Shown piece after piece: positions 23,891-32,847 of a stretch of 64,000 nucleotides of DNA. Position 1 is the first letter of the stretch. The number at the start of each line of letters is the position of its first letter. Below the pieces are notes generated by a model. That model worked only from the letters and a program-made list of their open reading frames with translations, did not search any database and was not told where the DNA came from. A program made the position numbers and the translations under genes. This stretch comes from an uncultured Spirochaeta sp. (GTDB lineage Bacteria; Spirochaetota; Spirochaetia; DSM-27196; Alkalispirochaetaceae): NCBI GenBank assembly GCA_913030605.1, contig CAJWEZ010000019.1, positions 1-64,000 of the forward strand, given 5' to 3'.

Positions 23891-24997
23891 ATGAGACCTT
23901 TTGCGATGCTCCAGGGGCATCCTCTCCGGGATCACGAACGGGAGGAGTTTCACTCCTGGTACCGCCGAACCAACGGTCGGCGAACGTTGTACGTCGGCCT
24001 GGTGATGCTCGTCTTTGCCGTCGTCCTCGCCGTATCCGCTCCCCTCGGGCTGGACGACACGCCGCTGGCGGTCTACCTCGCCTACGCCGCCGCCATCGCC
24101 ACCGGTGGGGTCCTCATTCGCACGGGGATTGATCGTGAAATCGACCGGCTCTCCTACGCCGGCGAGGTCACCATCGTCGGGATCTCGATCGTCTGGATGT
24201 TCACCGCCGTCGGCGGGCGCCTTCACGTCGGGTTCGGACTCGCCGAGTTTGTGATCGGGACGCTCGCTCTGGCCCTCCTGCGCTACATGCGCCCCCTCCT
24301 GGCGGCGGTGGTATTTCCCGGGCTGTCGGTCCTGTACGGGCTGTTTCTGTGGTACCGCGGCGTGTTCGAGTTCGTCGCGTGGATCAACAGCCTGGTGTTC
24401 GCCGTCTTTGCCCTCATCTGGTCCCTCACCGCCTTTCACGGCCGCATCGTGCTGTTTCGCAACGCACGCCTCGTTGAGGAACTCAACCGCCGGAACGACC
24501 TGCTCACCACACTGGCGCTGAAGGACGCGCTGACGGGGTTGCCCAACCGCCGCTATTTCGAGCAGATGATGGAGCGCACGATTCCGGACGCCGCATCGCG
24601 GTCGATCCCGGTCGCGCTCCTGCTCGTTGACGTGGACCATTTCAAACGCTTCAACGACCGGTTCGGGCATCCTGCCGGCGACCAGTGCCTCCAGGAGGTC
24701 GGTCGTGCCCTGGCCCGGGAGAACCGCCCCGGTGTCGTTGCGCTTCGCCTCGGTGGCGAGGAGTTCGCCGTTGTCATCTCCACCGAGACCGGGACCGACC
24801 CCGCGGCGTTCGCGGATCGCCTCCGAGGTCGGGTCGCCGACAGTGGACGCGTGACGATCAGCGTCGGCATCGCCGTTACCCGGCCGTCGGGGGCGACCGA
24901 TCCCGCCGCCGTCACCGAGACGCTGTACCGACAGGCGGATCAGGCGCTGTACCTTGCCAAGGAACGCGGGCGGAACCGCGTCGAGACCTTGCACTGA
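23891..24997 (+). CDS. membrane diguanylate cyclase (GGDEF)
   Basis: This 368-residue protein has about six hydrophobic helices (about 30-190) and a cytoplasmic GGDEF domain (about 205-365). The active motif is GGEEF, with KDALTGLPNRR, DVDHFKRFND and FGHPAGD upstream, so it should make cyclic di-GMP. The inhibitory RxxD site is not kept: at that place the sequence reads RPGV, so feedback inhibition is unlikely. I chose the ATG at 23891 because transcription should begin downstream of the alternative GTG at 23882. It is divergent from the TetR operon and followed closely by a GH65 gene. Confidence 0.9.
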   Translation: MRPFAMLQGHPLRDHEREEFHSWYRRTNGRRTLYVGLVMLVFAVVLAVSAPLGLDDTPLAVYLAYAAAIATGGVLIRTGIDREIDRLSYAGEVTIVGISIVWMFTAVGGRLHVGFGLAEFVIGTLALALLRYMRPLLAAVVFPGLSVLYGLFLWYRGVFEFVAWINSLVFAVFALIWSLTAFHGRIVLFRNARLVEELNRRNDLLTTLALKDALTGLPNRRYFEQMMERTIPDAASRSIPVALLLVDVDHFKRFNDRFGHPAGDQCLQEVGRALARENRPGVVALRLGGEEFAVVISTETGTDPAAFADRLRGRVADSGRVTISVGIAVTRPSGATDPAAVTETLYRQADQALYLAKERGRNRVETLH

Positions 24998-25017
24998 CGC
25001 CGCTTTTCTACAACACT
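24989..25017 (+). promoter_or_regulatory. possible promoter of the GH65 gene
   Basis: TTGCAC (24989-24994) overlaps the end of the GGDEF gene. With 17-bp spacing the -10 would be AACACT (25012-25017), 7 nt before the ATG at 25025. A TACAAC lies 3 bp upstream of this. Confidence 0.35.
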
Positions 25018-25024
25018 CGGGATT

Positions 25025-27394
25025 ATGATCCCGCGAGAGTTTCAGCTCCTTCCGGAGCATCTGTATCCATCCGACGAATGGTCGATCGTCGAACGCGGCT
25101 TTGACCAGGACTGGATGGGAAACGCCGAAACGGTGTTCTCACTGTCCAACGGGTTCCTCGGCATCCGCGGAACGTTCGAGGAGGGGCGGCCGTTCATCGA
25201 GCCGGGCACCTTCTGCAACGGCTTCCACGAGACGTGGCAAATCGTCCACGCCGAGGAGGCCTACGGGTTCGCCAAGACCGGCCAGACGATCGTCAACGTA
25301 CCGGATACCACCGTTCTGAAACTCTACGTGGACGACGAGCCGCTGTACCTGCCCACCGCCCGCGTCACCGAGTACCGGAGGACGCTCGATTTCCGCACCG
25401 GCGTGCTCGTGCGGGAGATGAACTGGTCCACGCCGTCGGGAAAGCAGGTCCAGATCACCTCCCGCCGCCTGATATCGCTGGAGCACCGGCATCTGGCGGC
25501 GGTGAGCTACGAGGTAACCACCGACACCGACGCGCCGATCGTGATTTCCTCGCAAATGCTCAACCGCCAGGACAGCCGGGCCGAAGACGAGCCCCTTCTG
25601 TCGGGTTCCTCCGACCCACGCCGCGCCCGGGCGTTCTCCAAGCGGGTACTCAACGGTCGCAGTCACATCGAGGACAACCTGCGCGTCGCGACCGGCTACC
25701 GGACCTCCAACTCGCGTATGACCCTGGGCGTGGGGATCGATCACCTGGTGGAGACGGAAAACCACTGGTACAGCCAGCGCAGCTGGACCGACGACCTCGG
25801 TAAGGTCGTGTTTGTCATCGACGCCCGGGCCGACACACCGGTACACATCACCAAGTTCATGTCCTACCACACCTCGCGGGCCGTTCCTTCGACCGAACTG
25901 GTGGATCGCTGCGGCCGTACGCTGGACCGGGCGATGCGCATCGGGTACCCGACCCTGGAGGCGCAGCAGAAGGAGTTCCTGGACCATTTCTGGGACCGGT
26001 CGGATATCGTGATCGACGCCGAACCACGCGTTCAGCAGGCGGTGCGCTGGAACCTGTTTCAGCTCTGCCAGGCCTCGGCGCGGGCGGAAACCACCGGGAT
26101 CCCGGCCAAGGGGCTCACGGGCCAGGCCTACGAGGGCCACTATTTCTGGGACACCGAGGTCTACGTCGTCCCCTTTCTCACCTTTACCGAACCCCGGATC
26201 GCCAGGAACCTTCTTCGCTTCCGCCACAGCATGCTGGACAAGGCGCGGGAGCGCGCACGGGAACTGTCGGAAGACGGAGCGCTGTTCCCGTGGCGGACGA
26301 TCAACGGAGACGAGGCCTCCTCCTACTACGCCGCCGGTACCGCGCAGTACCACATCAACGCCGACATCGCCCACGCGATCAAGCACTACGTGCAGACGCG
26401 GAAGGACTACGACCTCCTGGCGGAAGTGGGGGTCGAAATTCTGGTGGAAACCGCCCGCATGTGGAACAACCTCGGGTTCTTCAGCCCCGACACCGGCTTT
26501 TTCCACATCCACGGTGTGACCGGTCCCGACGAGTACACCACCGTCGTCAACGACAACTTTTTCACCAACCTCATGGCGCGCAGCAACCTGCGTTTCGCGG
26601 CGGAGACCGTCCAGTGGCTCAAGGCGGAACGACCGCAGGCGTACTCCCATCTGATTCACGAAACGGACGTCCGCGATCACGAGGTTGAGCGCTGGCTCCG
26701 GGCGGCGGACAAGATGTACATCCCCTACGACGAGAAGAAGGGGATCAACCCGCAGGACGACAACTTCCTGGAGAAGGAGCAGTGGGACTTCGCCAACACG
26801 CCCCGGGACCACTATCCACTGCTGCTCCATTTCCATCCCCTGGTGATCTACCGCCACCAGGTGATCAAACAGGCCGATGTCGCTCTGGCCCTGGTCCTCA
26901 TGGGGGACGAGTTCTCGATTGAGCAAAAGCGTCGCAATTTCGACTACTACGACCCCCTCACCACCGGGGATTCCTCGTTGTCGGCGTGCATGCAGTCGAT
27001 CCTGGCCGCCGAGATCGGCTACGAACAGAAGGCGCTGGAGTATTTTCAGTACGCCCTCTTCATGGATCTGGCCAACGTCGCCGGAAACGTCGTGGACGGC
27101 GTTCACATCGCCTCCACCGGTGGAGTGTGGATGGCCCTGACCCACGGGTTCGGCGGCATGCGAGCCTACCAGGGCCGGTTGAGTTTCGACCCGCGGGTAC
27201 CGGCGAGCTGGGGAGGCATACGCTTCTCGCTCCGCTTCAACGACAGCTACGTCCGGGTGGATCTCAACCACGACCGGTACCGCTTCGAGCTGACCGAGGG
27301 CGATCCACTTGAGTTTACCGTCTGCGGCGCCGAGTATCGTCTCACCGCCGACGGTCCCCTGGAGATCAACAGCTGCAGCCTCCTCACCGACTGA
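25025..27394 (+). CDS. glycoside hydrolase family 65 (disaccharide phosphorylase)
   Basis: This 789-residue cytoplasmic enzyme has the GH65 layout: N-terminal beta-sandwich (about 1-270), (alpha/alpha)6 barrel (about 320-690) and C-terminal jelly roll. The general acid Glu503 lies in VTGPDEY, and a phosphate-binding region is expected near the HIAST segment (about 698). KQADVALAL and the length fit maltose, kojibiose, nigerose or trehalose phosphorylases, which split the glucoside with phosphate to beta-glucose-1-phosphate. No beta-phosphoglucomutase gene is adjacent, so the disaccharide cannot be assigned. Confidence 0.9.
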   Translation: MIPREFQLLPEHLYPSDEWSIVERGFDQDWMGNAETVFSLSNGFLGIRGTFEEGRPFIEPGTFCNGFHETWQIVHAEEAYGFAKTGQTIVNVPDTTVLKLYVDDEPLYLPTARVTEYRRTLDFRTGVLVREMNWSTPSGKQVQITSRRLISLEHRHLAAVSYEVTTDTDAPIVISSQMLNRQDSRAEDEPLLSGSSDPRRARAFSKRVLNGRSHIEDNLRVATGYRTSNSRMTLGVGIDHLVETENHWYSQRSWTDDLGKVVFVIDARADTPVHITKFMSYHTSRAVPSTELVDRCGRTLDRAMRIGYPTLEAQQKEFLDHFWDRSDIVIDAEPRVQQAVRWNLFQLCQASARAETTGIPAKGLTGQAYEGHYFWDTEVYVVPFLTFTEPRIARNLLRFRHSMLDKARERARELSEDGALFPWRTINGDEASSYYAAGTAQYHINADIAHAIKHYVQTRKDYDLLAEVGVEILVETARMWNNLGFFSPDTGFFHIHGVTGPDEYTTVVNDNFFTNLMARSNLRFAAETVQWLKAERPQAYSHLIHETDVRDHEVERWLRAADKMYIPYDEKKGINPQDDNFLEKEQWDFANTPRDHYPLLLHFHPLVIYRHQVIKQADVALALVLMGDEFSIEQKRRNFDYYDPLTTGDSSLSACMQSILAAEIGYEQKALEYFQYALFMDLANVAGNVVDGVHIASTGGVWMALTHGFGGMRAYQGRLSFDPRVPASWGGIRFSLRFNDSYVRVDLNHDRYRFELTEGDPLEFTVCGAEYRLTADGPLEINSCSLLTD

Positions 27395-27444
27395 GGAGGC
27401 GGGTTTCACAGCAGTTTCACGCGGGCGGTCGTATCATGAACGGA

Positions 27445-28500
27445 ATGAACGCGTATCTGCATCGACGTGCCCGCCGGCGCGCCGATGCCCACCGGTACCC
27501 CTCGATGCCCGACACGTTCCGCCGGACCGAACGCCTTGTCCTCACGGCGATCTCACAGACCTCGGCCCAGTTCAGCTTCTGGGTGGTGGACGGTGACTAC
27601 CGCTACGTGTACTTCAACGACACCCATCGCGTGTTCATGGAGGAGTTCTGGGGTGTGGCGATCGCGGTGGGCGATCCGGTCCTGGACCTCATCCCCGATG
27701 CCACCTATCGCGAACGGACCAGGAGCGCATACACCCGCGCCACCACCACCCGAACGGTTCTGCCCGCGAGTGCCGCCCGGGACCACAACGGCATCCTGCG
27801 GTTCTTTCATACGGTGCTCCACCCGCTGCCACGCTCACGAACGGGCACCCCGCGCGGCATCGCCGCCTTTTCCGTGGAAGTGAGTGAGCTGGAGTACATT
27901 CGCGCGTCCCGTGACGCCCTCCGTCGTGAGCTCGATCACCGCGTGTTCAACAACCTTCAGACGATCGTCTCACTCCTGCAGCTGGACCTCGCGGACATTC
28001 GCGAACCGGCGGCGCGCAACGCGATCGAGTCGGCCACCGGTCGTGTGGCGACGCTCGGTCTGACCTACGAGGCGGAAGCCGAGCTGTCGGACGACGAGCG
28101 CGATCCCCGGATCGGACTGCACATGCTCTTTACCCACGTGGTTCAGATGGTGACTGAACTCAAGGATCCGCACCACCGCGTGAGTGTCATCAGGCATCTG
28201 GAACCGGTGCACCACAGCGTCACCGCGGCGGCACCGCTGGCGCTTCTGGTGCAGGAGGCGGTAGCCCTGTGCTTTGGCGACACCGCCCAAAGCCGCCCGG
28301 ACCAGCTGGAGGTCACCACAACCGGTGCCGGCGACACCGACGGCGGCGTGCTGACCGTACTGGCCCGCCCCGCGCCGCCGCTGCCCGCGGCGCCGGAGGT
28401 CGCCCTGCTTCTGGCGAACCAGGCCGGCGCCCGTATCGAGCCGATCTCAGCGGGTGATTACACGACCGCCGGATACCGGATCGTCCTCCCGCGGGACTGA
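27445..28500 (+). CDS. PAS-HisKA_2 protein with degenerate ATPase domain
   Basis: This is a soluble protein of 351 residues. A PAS-like domain (about 30-155) precedes a HisKA_2 helix pair with the intact motif ELDHRVFNNLQTIVSLLQL (phospho-acceptor His about 165). The C-terminal region (about 250-350) aligns with HATPase_c but reads LLVQEAVALCF where the N-box ELVxNAxxH is expected. I find no DxGxG box, only Pro-rich ARPAPPLP. It may therefore be a phosphotransfer or phosphatase protein rather than a kinase. The start at 27445 lies 7 nt after TATCAT (27432-27437); ATG 27436 overlaps that box. Confidence 0.78.
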   Translation: MNAYLHRRARRRADAHRYPSMPDTFRRTERLVLTAISQTSAQFSFWVVDGDYRYVYFNDTHRVFMEEFWGVAIAVGDPVLDLIPDATYRERTRSAYTRATTTRTVLPASAARDHNGILRFFHTVLHPLPRSRTGTPRGIAAFSVEVSELEYIRASRDALRRELDHRVFNNLQTIVSLLQLDLADIREPAARNAIESATGRVATLGLTYEAEAELSDDERDPRIGLHMLFTHVVQMVTELKDPHHRVSVIRHLEPVHHSVTAAAPLALLVQEAVALCFGDTAQSRPDQLEVTTTGAGDTDGGVLTVLARPAPPLPAAPEVALLLANQAGARIEPISAGDYTTAGYRIVLPRD

Positions 28501-28512
28501 CCGCGCCACCGC

Positions 28513-29307
28513 CTATCCGAGCCCGTACCCCTGACGCTCCACCACCGACCGAAGATCGGTCCTGCGCGGCACGCTTACCCTGCGGGCGCTGTGCTCCATC
28601 CACCCGTACTCGGCGTCGGGGACCTCCTGCGACGACTGACCATCGGGGCGGACGCCCTCGGCGTGGCGGCCGTGGTAGATGCCGGTATCGCGCATGATTC
28701 GGTCGTATTCCAGAAGCTGATCCGGCGCTGCCGGCGTGTAGCGCTCCCAGTGAAGGACCGTATCGAGCGCCGGTCGCGGTCGCCGTCGGAGGGGCCGCGC
28801 GGGCACACCGACCGTCATCCCCGCCACGGGAACCACGTGGGCCGGCAGCTCCAGGAGGTCCACCACGGCGGCGGTATCGTTCCGGAGGCCGCCGATGTAG
28901 CAGCACCCGTACCCGAGCGCCTCGAACGCCACGGTGGCGTTCTGCATCGCGATCGCCGTGTCCACCGCCGCCACCAGAAAGCTCTCGAGGAACTCGGTAT
29001 TCTGACGGTAGCCCCGGGATTCGGCGGCCCGGTCCAGACGGTTGCGATCGGCGCACCAGGCGATGAACACCGGCGCACTGCGGATATGGGCCTGATCGCC
29101 GCACAGCACCGCCAGGCGGTGTCGACGCTCACGGTCGCGTACCACCACCGCGCTCCACATGTGCAGGTTGGACGAACTCGCCGCCCGCTGCCCGGCCTCG
29201 ATTGCGCGGCGGAGGTCGGTCTCCGGCACCGGGTCGTCGCGGTAGGCGCGGCACGAGGCGTGTCCGGCGAGGAGTTCCAGGACTCCCGATTCCGAGCTAT
29301 CCGGCAT
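28513..29307 (-). CDS. NfsA/FRP-type nitroreductase family protein
   Basis: This 264-residue flavoprotein has the early motif HASCRAYRDDPV and the Ser-rich QRAASSSNLHMWS FMN-binding segment typical of the NADPH-dependent NfsA/Frp branch. The later GYGCCYIGGLRND and PVAGMTVGVPA segments also fit. Likely activity is FMN-dependent reduction of quinones, nitro compounds or flavins. Its start overlaps the stop of the upstream EAL gene by 11 nt, so it is co-transcribed with it. The choice of start at 29307 (MPDSSESG) removes an Arg-rich, unconserved extension. Confidence 0.88.
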   Translation of the reverse strand: MPDSSESGVLELLAGHASCRAYRDDPVPETDLRRAIEAGQRAASSSNLHMWSAVVVRDRERRHRLAVLCGDQAHIRSAPVFIAWCADRNRLDRAAESRGYRQNTEFLESFLVAAVDTAIAMQNATVAFEALGYGCCYIGGLRNDTAAVVDLLELPAHVVPVAGMTVGVPARPLRRRPRPALDTVLHWERYTPAAPDQLLEYDRIMRDTGIYHGRHAEGVRPDGQSSQEVPDAEYGWMEHSARRVSVPRRTDLRSVVERQGYGLG

Positions 29308-31138
29308 CCTCGGCTCCGTTCCCCTCACCGGCGTCGACGGCATCCTGCGCCGCCTGCGGAGACGGCTCGGGCCGCCCGAAGAGATAGCCCTGAAACGTCT
29401 CGCAGCCCAGATCGCGGAGCACCTCCGCCTGGCGCCGCGTTTCCACACCCTCCGCGAGGGTGCTGATACCCAGCGTCTTCGCCATGAAGATCATCGCCTC
29501 CACCAGCGGCGTCGCCCGCGAGTTGACGCGGCCGTCGTCGTCCACCAGGTCCGTGACGAAGGCGCGATCGATCTTGATACGATCGACGGAGAGCTGCCGC
29601 AGATAGGACAGGTTGGAGTAGCCGGTTCCGAAGTCGTCGATCGACAGCGAGAACCCCATCCGGGTAAGCGCATCGAGGACACCGTGGCTGGTCCGCGACT
29701 CCTGCAGCAGCAGGCCTTCGGTGATCTCGATACTGATCGCTCGCGGGTCGATCCCCTCACGGGCCACGATATCCTGGAGTCGCTCCAGGAAGTCCGGCTG
29801 CTCCAGATGCGCCGGCGAGACGTTTACCGACAGCGTATCGAAGCGCGAGGGCGGAGCACCGCAGGTTTCGCGCCAGGCGCGTACCAGCATCCACTCCGTG
29901 AGCTCGCCAATCATCCCCGTTTCCTCGGCGACAGGGATAAACGTGGCCGGTGAGACGGGCCCGAGGACGGCGCTGTGCCATCGCATGAGCACCTCCGCGC
30001 CCACCACGTCGCCGTCGATCGCGTCCACCAGTGGCTGGTACGCGAGGGAGAGCTCTCCGCGATCCCGGGCACTTCGCAGCAGGTCGTGCATCTCCACGCG
30101 CGCCCTGAGCATTCGGTCAAGATTGGCGTCGTAGAACGCCACGCCTCCGCCGCCGCGGTTGCCCTGGATCGTTGTCTCCAGACGGCCCCCGAGTTCACTC
30201 CGCGTGAGTCGGTCCGCCTCGGGAACGACGTACACCGCAAGCTGCGGCGTGTGGGTGCGCTCCGATCCCCGCACCGGCCGGGTCAGGTCCTGCATCGTCC
30301 CGTTGATCCACGCCGGCCACCGATCCGACGTGTCGAGAGCCGGCGAGACAAGCAGGCTGGTATCGCTGTACGCGTACAGGCCGCACGCCTCGCTCTTTCG
30401 GCGAGCGAGACGCTGCGCCAGCGCCTGCATGACCTCTTCCACGAAGCGGTTGCCCCCCTCCAGACGGATGCGGTCGGTCTCCCGCAGCTGCAGCAGCACC
30501 GCGTACGGCCCCTCCACGGCGGACGACTCGCGAGTGTCGAATCGGTGCAGTCCCGTCACCGGGTCGTGGGTCGCGAGAAACCGCACCCGTCGGTACGCCC
30601 GGTAACTGAGGTCGGTCAGCATGAACACGTACACGTTGACTGCGGTGTAGGCGATGAGCGTCGACAGGTGGTAGAGGCGATCGGTGCCCTGGACCCAGGC
30701 GGTAGCCCCCGGCCGCGCCACGCTCACCGCCAGAACCAGCCAGAACAGGAAGTTGACCACCGTCGCGGTACGGCGACTGCCGAGCAGCATGACCGCCGGC
30801 GGCACCACGAACATGAACGGCGACACGTCGCTGGTGCCCCCGCCGCTGGCGAGAAGAACCACCGACAGCATCACGGTGACGCCGAAGGTCAGATGACGGG
30901 GAAGTGCCGTCGTCGCCGCGCCGGTCCGCAGGTCCCGCACGATCAGAACCAGGGAGACTCCGGCAACGATCGCGGTCAGGATCTGCGCCGCCGCCGTCAC
31001 CGGGTATCCGGCTACGGCGTTCACGACGCCGTAGCCCCCGGCCACCGTTCCGAGGACACCATCGACGATGAGAAGAAAGACCGTGGCGGGGCGCTGTTCG
31101 AAGAGAGTCTGCGTATCCATCGCGGTGTGTGTAAACAT
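29297..31138 (-). CDS. membrane EAL phosphodiesterase with degenerate GGDEF
   Basis: This 613-residue protein has about six hydrophobic helices (about 15-175), a GGDEF-like domain (about 190-340) and an EAL domain (about 350-600). The GGDEF motif is absent; that strand reads YAYSDTSLLV, so no cyclase activity is expected. The EAL domain is near complete: AEVLMRW (EVL for EAL), NVSP, ITEG, DDFGTGYSN, IKIDRAFV, AEGVET and QGYLF. It should degrade cyclic di-GMP, possibly tuned by GTP on the degenerate domain. The start is uncertain between 31138 and 31120. Confidence 0.88.
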   Translation of the reverse strand: MFTHTAMDTQTLFEQRPATVFLLIVDGVLGTVAGGYGVVNAVAGYPVTAAAQILTAIVAGVSLVLIVRDLRTGAATTALPRHLTFGVTVMLSVVLLASGGGTSDVSPFMFVVPPAVMLLGSRRTATVVNFLFWLVLAVSVARPGATAWVQGTDRLYHLSTLIAYTAVNVYVFMLTDLSYRAYRRVRFLATHDPVTGLHRFDTRESSAVEGPYAVLLQLRETDRIRLEGGNRFVEEVMQALAQRLARRKSEACGLYAYSDTSLLVSPALDTSDRWPAWINGTMQDLTRPVRGSERTHTPQLAVYVVPEADRLTRSELGGRLETTIQGNRGGGGVAFYDANLDRMLRARVEMHDLLRSARDRGELSLAYQPLVDAIDGDVVGAEVLMRWHSAVLGPVSPATFIPVAEETGMIGELTEWMLVRAWRETCGAPPSRFDTLSVNVSPAHLEQPDFLERLQDIVAREGIDPRAISIEITEGLLLQESRTSHGVLDALTRMGFSLSIDDFGTGYSNLSYLRQLSVDRIKIDRAFVTDLVDDDGRVNSRATPLVEAMIFMAKTLGISTLAEGVETRRQAEVLRDLGCETFQGYLFGRPEPSPQAAQDAVDAGEGNGAEDAG

Positions 31139-31170
31139 CGGGAGGATCGCCCGACGGCGTCAACTCAGCG

Positions 31171-32805
31171 TCAGATCTCCACCACGTGGTGGCCGTGGTA
31201 CGCCTGGTCCCGCTGCGCCTTCACGTCGTCGCTGGCAAGGTACTCATCAAAGGGCATCGTCCGGTCGATGATCCCGGTCGGCGTGAACTCGATAATCCGC
31301 GAGGCCACGGTGTTCACGAACTCGTGGTCATGACTGGTAAACAGGACCGTACCCTTGAATGCGATGAGGGCGTCGTTGAGGGCCGTGATCGATTCCAGGT
31401 CGAGATGGTTGGTCGGCTCGTCCATGATCAGGGCGTTGGGACCGGTGAGCATGAGCTTCGCCAGCATGCAGCGCACCTTCTCCCCGCCGGACAGGACCGT
31501 CACCTTCTTGAGCGACTCCTCTCCGCTAAACAGCATGCGCCCGAGGAATCCACGGACGTAGGACTCCTCCTCGACCTCGGTGTACTGGCGAAGCCACTCG
31601 ACGATCGATATCTCCCGGTCGAAGTAGCGGCCGGAGTCCTTCGGGAAGTACGCCGGCGTGATCGTGGTACCCCACTCGTACTCCCCCGCGTCGGGCGTGT
31701 CCTCACCGGCGAGCACCTCGTACAGCGCCGACTTCATGGTGTGAAAGGGCCCGACGAACGCGATCTTCTCCCCCGGCTGCACGGTCAGATCGAGACCGGA
31801 GATACCGGGTTCGCCCTCCACCGCCTTGGACAGGCCGCGAATCTCGAGCATCTTCTTCCCCGGGTCCCGCGACATCTCGAAGTTGATGTACGGCGAGCGG
31901 CGGCTCGAGGGACGGATGTCGTCGATGGAGAGCTGGTCGATCAGCTTCTGCCGGCTGGTAGCCTGCTTGCTCCGCGCCGCGTTGGAGGCAAAGCGCTGGA
32001 TGAACGCCTTGAGCTCGGCGATCTTGTCCTCGCGACGTTTCTTCTCGTCCCGCAGCTGGCGCTGAATGAGCTGGCTGGAGTGGTACCAGAAGTCATAGTT
32101 GCCCACGTAGAGCTGGATCTTGCCGAAATCGATGTCGGCGATGTGGGTACAGACGCGGTTGAGAAAGTGGCGGTCGTGGCTCACCACGATCACCGTGTTG
32201 CGAAAGTTGAACAGAAACTCCTCGAGCCACGAGACCGATTCCAGGTCCAGGTTGTTGGTCGGCTCGTCGAGCAGGAGAATGTCGGGATCACCGAACAGCG
32301 CCTGCGCCAGGAGCACCCGGACCTTCTGCCCGCCGTCCAGGTCGGCCATCTGCTTCTCGTGGAGTCCGTCGGGAATTCCAAGCCCGGCGAGGAGCCGCGC
32401 GGCTTCGCTCTCCGCTTCCCACCCGTTGAGCTCGGCGAACTCGCCCTCGAGCTCGGCGGCGCGAATGCCGTCTTCCTCGGTGAACTCCTCCTTGGTGTAG
32501 ATCGCATCCTTCTCGATCATGGTGTCGTACAGGTGACGGTGACCCATGATCACCGTGTGCATCACCGAGTACTCGTCGAAGGCAAACTGGTTCTGCTGGA
32601 GTACGGCGATCCGCTCGCCCTTCCCCACGGAGATTTCGCCGGAATCCGGCTCCAGGTCGCCGGAGAGGATCTTGAGAAATGTCGATTTCCCGGCGCCGTT
32701 GGCGCCGATGACGCCGTAGCAGTTGCCGGCGGTGAATTTGATGTTTACGTCCTTGAACAGGGGCTGATCGCCGAAGGACAGACTTACGTTCTGTGCACTA
32801 ATCAT
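31171..32805 (-). CDS. ABC-F family ATPase (YkpA/YbiT type)
   Basis: This is a soluble 544-residue protein with two ABC domains joined by a charged linker (about 240-310), and no membrane part. Members of this class act on ribosomes or as translation factors. The first domain has GANGAGKST, LDGGQKVRVLL and LLDEPTNNLD. The second has LSGGEKVRCML and MDEPTNHLD but a broken Walker A (GPFHTMKS). A degenerate second Walker A is, as far as I recall, also seen in YkpA-like relatives. I chose the ATG at 32805 (MISAQNVSLSFG) because it matches the family start and lies 13 nt after a TATAGT box; the GTG at 32820 would add five residues. Confidence 0.9.
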   Translation of the reverse strand: MISAQNVSLSFGDQPLFKDVNIKFTAGNCYGVIGANGAGKSTFLKILSGDLEPDSGEISVGKGERIAVLQQNQFAFDEYSVMHTVIMGHRHLYDTMIEKDAIYTKEEFTEEDGIRAAELEGEFAELNGWEAESEAARLLAGLGIPDGLHEKQMADLDGGQKVRVLLAQALFGDPDILLLDEPTNNLDLESVSWLEEFLFNFRNTVIVVSHDRHFLNRVCTHIADIDFGKIQLYVGNYDFWYHSSQLIQRQLRDEKKRREDKIAELKAFIQRFASNAARSKQATSRQKLIDQLSIDDIRPSSRRSPYINFEMSRDPGKKMLEIRGLSKAVEGEPGISGLDLTVQPGEKIAFVGPFHTMKSALYEVLAGEDTPDAGEYEWGTTITPAYFPKDSGRYFDREISIVEWLRQYTEVEEESYVRGFLGRMLFSGEESLKKVTVLSGGEKVRCMLAKLMLTGPNALIMDEPTNHLDLESITALNDALIAFKGTVLFTSHDHEFVNTVASRIIEFTPTGIIDRTMPFDEYLASDDVKAQRDQAYHGHHVVEI

Positions 32806-32818
32806 ATATTGGTGCCCC

Positions 32819-32847
32819 ACTATACCGATGGGACCTCACCATGACCA
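32819..32847 (-). promoter_or_regulatory. promoter of the ABC-F gene
   Basis: On the minus strand TGGTCA (32842-32847) and TATAGT (32819-32824) are 17 bp apart, 13 nt before the preferred ATG at 32805. The leader is therefore only a few bases long. Confidence 0.45.

Noticed and set aside
25139-27409. 756-codon antisense open frame opposite the GH65 gene
   Set aside because: GC-rich coding DNA commonly leaves antisense frames open. It shows no domains, and the plus strand encodes a clear GH65 enzyme.
31500-31860. Broken second Walker A of the ABC-F protein as evidence of gene decay
   Set aside because: A degenerate second Walker A is, as far as I recall, also seen in YkpA-like relatives, and the other motifs are intact.
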